8,567 bases of DNA from CAYNYM01 sp049366815 (GTDB lineage Bacteria > Desulfobacterota > DSM-4660 > Desulfatiglandales > HGW-15): the NCBI GenBank assembly GCA_049366815.1, contig JBMNCO010000206.1, positions 1 to 8,567 of the forward strand, in the 5' to 3' direction. The notes beneath the pieces are model-generated. The model worked only from the letters and a program-made list of their open reading frames with translations, ran no database searches and was not told the origin of the DNA. The position numbers and the translations under genes are program-made. Shown one piece after another: positions 6,795 through 8,567 of the stretch. Positions within the stretch are counted from its first letter, which is position 1; each line of letters opens with the position of its first letter.

Positions 6795-7623
6795 GTCAAT
6801 GAAATTCATTATCGAGGCCCTGCTCTTTGCATCCGAGAGCCCCCTGAGCGTTTCGGATATCCATAACTGCCTGCCCGAGGCCTCTTTGACCGAGATCAGG
6901 GGTGCCCTCAAGGTACTGACATATGAGTATGAAACCATGGGACGCAGCTTCAGCCTCAAGGAAGTCGCCGGAGGGTACCAGCTCAGGACCCATTCTGAAT
7001 ACGGCCCTTACATCCTTAAAATGTTCCAGACCTCACCCTCCCGGCTCTCCCGGGCCGCTATGGAGACCCTTTCGATTGTCGCCTACAAACAGCCCATTAT
7101 TCGGCAGGAAATCGAAAGAATCAGGGGCGTGGATGTGGGCAGTATCCTGAGGACACTCCTCGAAAAAGGGCTGATTCGAATCCTGGGCCGAAAGGACCTT
7201 CCCGGAAGGCCCCTTATTTATGGAACTACAAAAAAATTTCTGGAGGTCTTTGACCTTAAGGACCTTAAATCACTGCCTAAGCTGAAAGAGATCAAGGACC
7301 TTGGTTCCGATGAATTCGAACCCGGAACACCCGAACAGCTTGTTCTGGCTGAATTAGCTCCACCCCCCGAAAATACCGACGAAGAATCCGAACAGCAACT
7401 TCCAGTGACGACATCCGTGGATGGGCCTCGTGAAGCCCGATATGAAGAGACCTCCGTACCGCAGGGAGCCGATGAGAACATCTTAAATGACGATAAGACG
7501 CATGAAAGCACAAAAAGCAGGACAGAAGAAACAGCGGAAGGATATCCGACCGAAGGCCCCATCCCGGAAGGAAAGTCCGACATGGACACCACTCAAGGGG
7601 ATTCAGGAAAAACGTTCTCTTGA
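6787..7623 (+). CDS. scpB: Segregation and condensation protein B, long acidic tail
   Basis: ScpB forms a dimer of tandem winged-helix domains that binds ScpA in the SMC complex. Residues 5-165 carry the family core: IIEALLFASESPLS (8-21), LSIVAYKQPIIRQEIERIRGVD (95-116), LLEKGLI (124-130), GR (134-135) and LPGRPLIYGTTKKFLEVF (138-155). The core ends near LPKLKE (163-168). A tail of about 105 residues follows, rich in Glu, Asp, Thr, Ser and Pro and predicted disordered. Most ScpBs are about 180-220 residues, so this one is long at 278. The ATG overlaps the end of scpA. The last 137 bases are also open in the rluB frame. Confidence 0.95.
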   Translation: MAKSMKFIIEALLFASESPLSVSDIHNCLPEASLTEIRGALKVLTYEYETMGRSFSLKEVAGGYQLRTHSEYGPYILKMFQTSPSRLSRAAMETLSIVAYKQPIIRQEIERIRGVDVGSILRTLLEKGLIRILGRKDLPGRPLIYGTTKKFLEVFDLKDLKSLPKLKEIKDLGSDEFEPGTPEQLVLAELAPPPENTDEESEQQLPVTTSVDGPREARYEETSVPQGADENILNDDKTHESTKSRTEETAEGYPTEGPIPEGKSDMDTTQGDSGKTFS

Positions 7624-7630
7624 AATCGAT

Positions 7631-8359
7631 TTGACCGACACGCGGCGAATCAACAGGATCCTGTCCCTGGCGGGAATCACCTCTCGCAGAAAAGCGGATG
7701 AGATGATTCTGGCAGGCCGGGTTATGGTCAACGGTCAGGTCGTCAGGGAACCGGGCAGCCGGGCCATGTGGGGCAGAGACAGCATAAGGCTTGACGGCGA
7801 GGAGATTCCGCGACCTGCTCCCAGGACCTATCTGATGTTGAACAAACCCTTCGGTTATCTCTGTTCGGTCAGCGATCCAGGCGGCAGGCCGGTCGTGACA
7901 GAACTCCTGCAGGGTATAACCCAGAGGGTGTATCCGGTCGGTCGTCTCGATTTTGACAGCCTCGGCCTGTTGTTCCTCACCGACGACGGTGAATGGGCCC
8001 ACCGTCTCGCCCACCCCCGCTATCGGGTCTCCAAGACCTATAAAGTAACCGTAACCGGGAGCATACCCGAATCCGCACTGGAACAGATTCGAAAGGGCGT
8101 CGAACTTCAGGACGGTCCCAGCGGTCCTGCCAAGGCCACATTTCTCAAACAGGAAGCCGGGAAGAGTATCATCCGCGTCACGGTCACCAGCGGTAGAAAA
8201 CGACTCATTCGCCGCATGCTGGAGTCCCTGGGGTATCAAGTGGTCCATCTGATCCGGACGGGATATGGAATTCTGGAGCTGGGAGATCTCAAGATCGGAG
8301 AATTCCGACACCTGGAAACCCATGAAGTGGAGGGCATGAGGAGAATCGTGGGATTGTAG
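7631..8359 (+). CDS. rluB: RsuA/RluB-family 16S/23S rRNA pseudouridine synthase
   Basis: This enzyme isomerises a specific uridine in rRNA. With the TTG start the protein has 242 residues, the usual family length. An S4 RNA-binding domain (about 5-50) contains RINRILSLAGITSRRKADEM. The catalytic motif GRLDFDSLGLLFLTDDG (104-120) has the presumed nucleophile D107. Later come KTYKV (135-139) and GRKRLIRRML (188-197). The frame is open further upstream, with ATGs at 7487 and 7502, which would add 43-48 basic residues and overlap scpB by more than 120 bases. I prefer TTG 7631, seven bases after the scpB stop, but neither choice has a clear Shine-Dalgarno. The target (RluB 23S site or RsuA 16S site) cannot be fixed from sequence. 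Confidence 0.9.
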   Translation: MTDTRRINRILSLAGITSRRKADEMILAGRVMVNGQVVREPGSRAMWGRDSIRLDGEEIPRPAPRTYLMLNKPFGYLCSVSDPGGRPVVTELLQGITQRVYPVGRLDFDSLGLLFLTDDGEWAHRLAHPRYRVSKTYKVTVTGSIPESALEQIRKGVELQDGPSGPAKATFLKQEAGKSIIRVTVTSGRKRLIRRMLESLGYQVVHLIRTGYGILELGDLKIGEFRHLETHEVEGMRRIVGL

Positions 8360-8368
8360 AATCCCACG
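8347..8368 (+). terminator. Hairpin at the end of rluB, weak terminator candidate
   Basis: CGTGGGATT (8347-8355) and AATCCCACG (8360-8368) pair perfectly over nine bases around the loop GTAG, which contains the rluB stop codon (8357-8359). The right arm can alternatively pair with GGGATT (8371-8376). What follows is AT-rich (8377-8399) but has no solid T-run next to the stem, so termination here is possible rather than clear. It may instead stabilise the mRNA 3' end. Confidence 0.4.
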
Positions 8369-8393
8369 GCGGGATTATGAGATAATTTTATTA

Positions 8394-8422
8394 TTTACAA
8401 GCCCCCTATTCTGTTGTATCTA
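8394..8422 (+). promoter_or_regulatory. Candidate promoter for tRNA-Val
   Basis: TTTACA (8394-8399) matches the -35 consensus at five of six positions. With a 17-base spacer the -10 would be TATCTA (8417-8422), a poor match. It lies between the rluB hairpin and the tRNA and would leave a leader of roughly 60 bases. That leader contains two small hairpins, TTCGTC/GACGAG (8448-8464) and CTGCA/TGCAG (8468-8483). Confidence 0.25.
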
Positions 8423-8492
8423 TTAGGAGTCGTTGTCAGCACAGCACTTCGTCTTTGGGACGAGAATCTGCAAACGGGTGCAGCATATCAAC

Positions 8493-8567
8493 GGGCGGTT
8501 AACTCAGCGGGAGAGTGCCATCCTCACACGGTGGAAGCCGTGGGTTCAAACCCCACACCGCCCACCA
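8493..8567 (+). tRNA. tRNA-Val, anticodon CAC
   Basis: The 75-base gene folds into a full cloverleaf. Acceptor GGGCGGT (8493-8499) pairs with ACCGCCC (8557-8563), followed by discriminator A and an encoded CCA. The D stem is ACTC/GAGT (8502-8505, 8513-8516). The anticodon stem is CCATC/GGTGG (8518-8522, 8530-8534) with loop CTCACAC, giving anticodon CAC at 8525-8527 for the valine codon GUG. The T arm is GTGGG-TTCAAAC-CCCAC (8540-8556). The 10-25 pair is A-U rather than the common G-C. The window ends exactly at the last base of CCA. Confidence 0.95.

Noticed and set aside
7292..8323. Long minus-strand open frame of 343 codons opposite the scpB tail and rluB
   Set aside because: It lies antisense to well-recognised plus-strand genes, shows no familiar motif, and is rich in residues expected from reading those genes backwards.
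1..8567. CRISPR array, insertion sequence, phage or toxin-antitoxin genes
   Set aside because: No spaced long direct repeats, transposase or integrase motifs, or small toxin-like gene pairs are visible; the 7-bp heptads are contiguous and far too short to be CRISPR repeats.

Overview
The window reads as ordinary core chromosome of a deltaproteobacterium (Desulfobacterota-like), probably an anaerobe. This placement is inferred from three things: the gene order rpoZ-dnaJ-dksA and trpS-scpA-scpB-rluB, a DHH-CBS-CBS-nucleotidyltransferase fusion of the kind known from Geobacter and Aquifex relatives, and a tryptophanyl-tRNA synthetase carrying a four-cysteine iron-sulphur-type motif. All seven protein genes before rluB, and rluB itself, lie on the plus strand. 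No mobile element, CRISPR array or defence gene is visible.

Layout. Bases 1-432 are non-coding but structured: a six-copy 7-bp tandem repeat (37-78), a 10-bp hairpin (85-108), a 9-bp direct repeat, an AT-rich dyad (254-291), and a leader with competing inverted repeats just upstream of rpoZ. Bases 433-2240 hold rpoZ (RNA polymerase omega), dnaJ (Hsp40) and a short dksA. This block ends in a hairpin and a strong Rho-independent terminator (2280-2314). Bases 2345-8359 hold a tightly packed second block: the DHH-CBS-tRNA nucleotidyltransferase fusion, trpS, scpA, scpB (8-base overlap with scpA) and an RsuA/RluB pseudouridine synthase. The block ends in a 9-bp hairpin containing the rluB stop codon. 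After a short spacer, a complete tRNA-Val(CAC) with encoded CCA fills the last 75 bases.

How the genes fit together. The first block joins two RNA polymerase partners that form the two ppGpp sites in E. coli (omega and DksA) with a chaperone. The second block is about RNA maturation and translation (tRNA 3'-end synthesis or repair, Trp-tRNA charging, rRNA pseudouridylation), plus the ScpA/ScpB kleisin pair that works with SMC in chromosome condensation. No promoter was convincing between the terminator and the second block, so read-through from rpoZ-dnaJ-dksA may contribute to its expression.

I found no clearly undescribed system. The points most worth a second look are the repeat-and-hairpin element at the left edge, the long reading-frame overlap at the scpB/rluB junction, the likely Fe-S TrpRS, the fully conserved ppGpp-site residues, and a start-site trap in which an open frame runs straight through a terminator.
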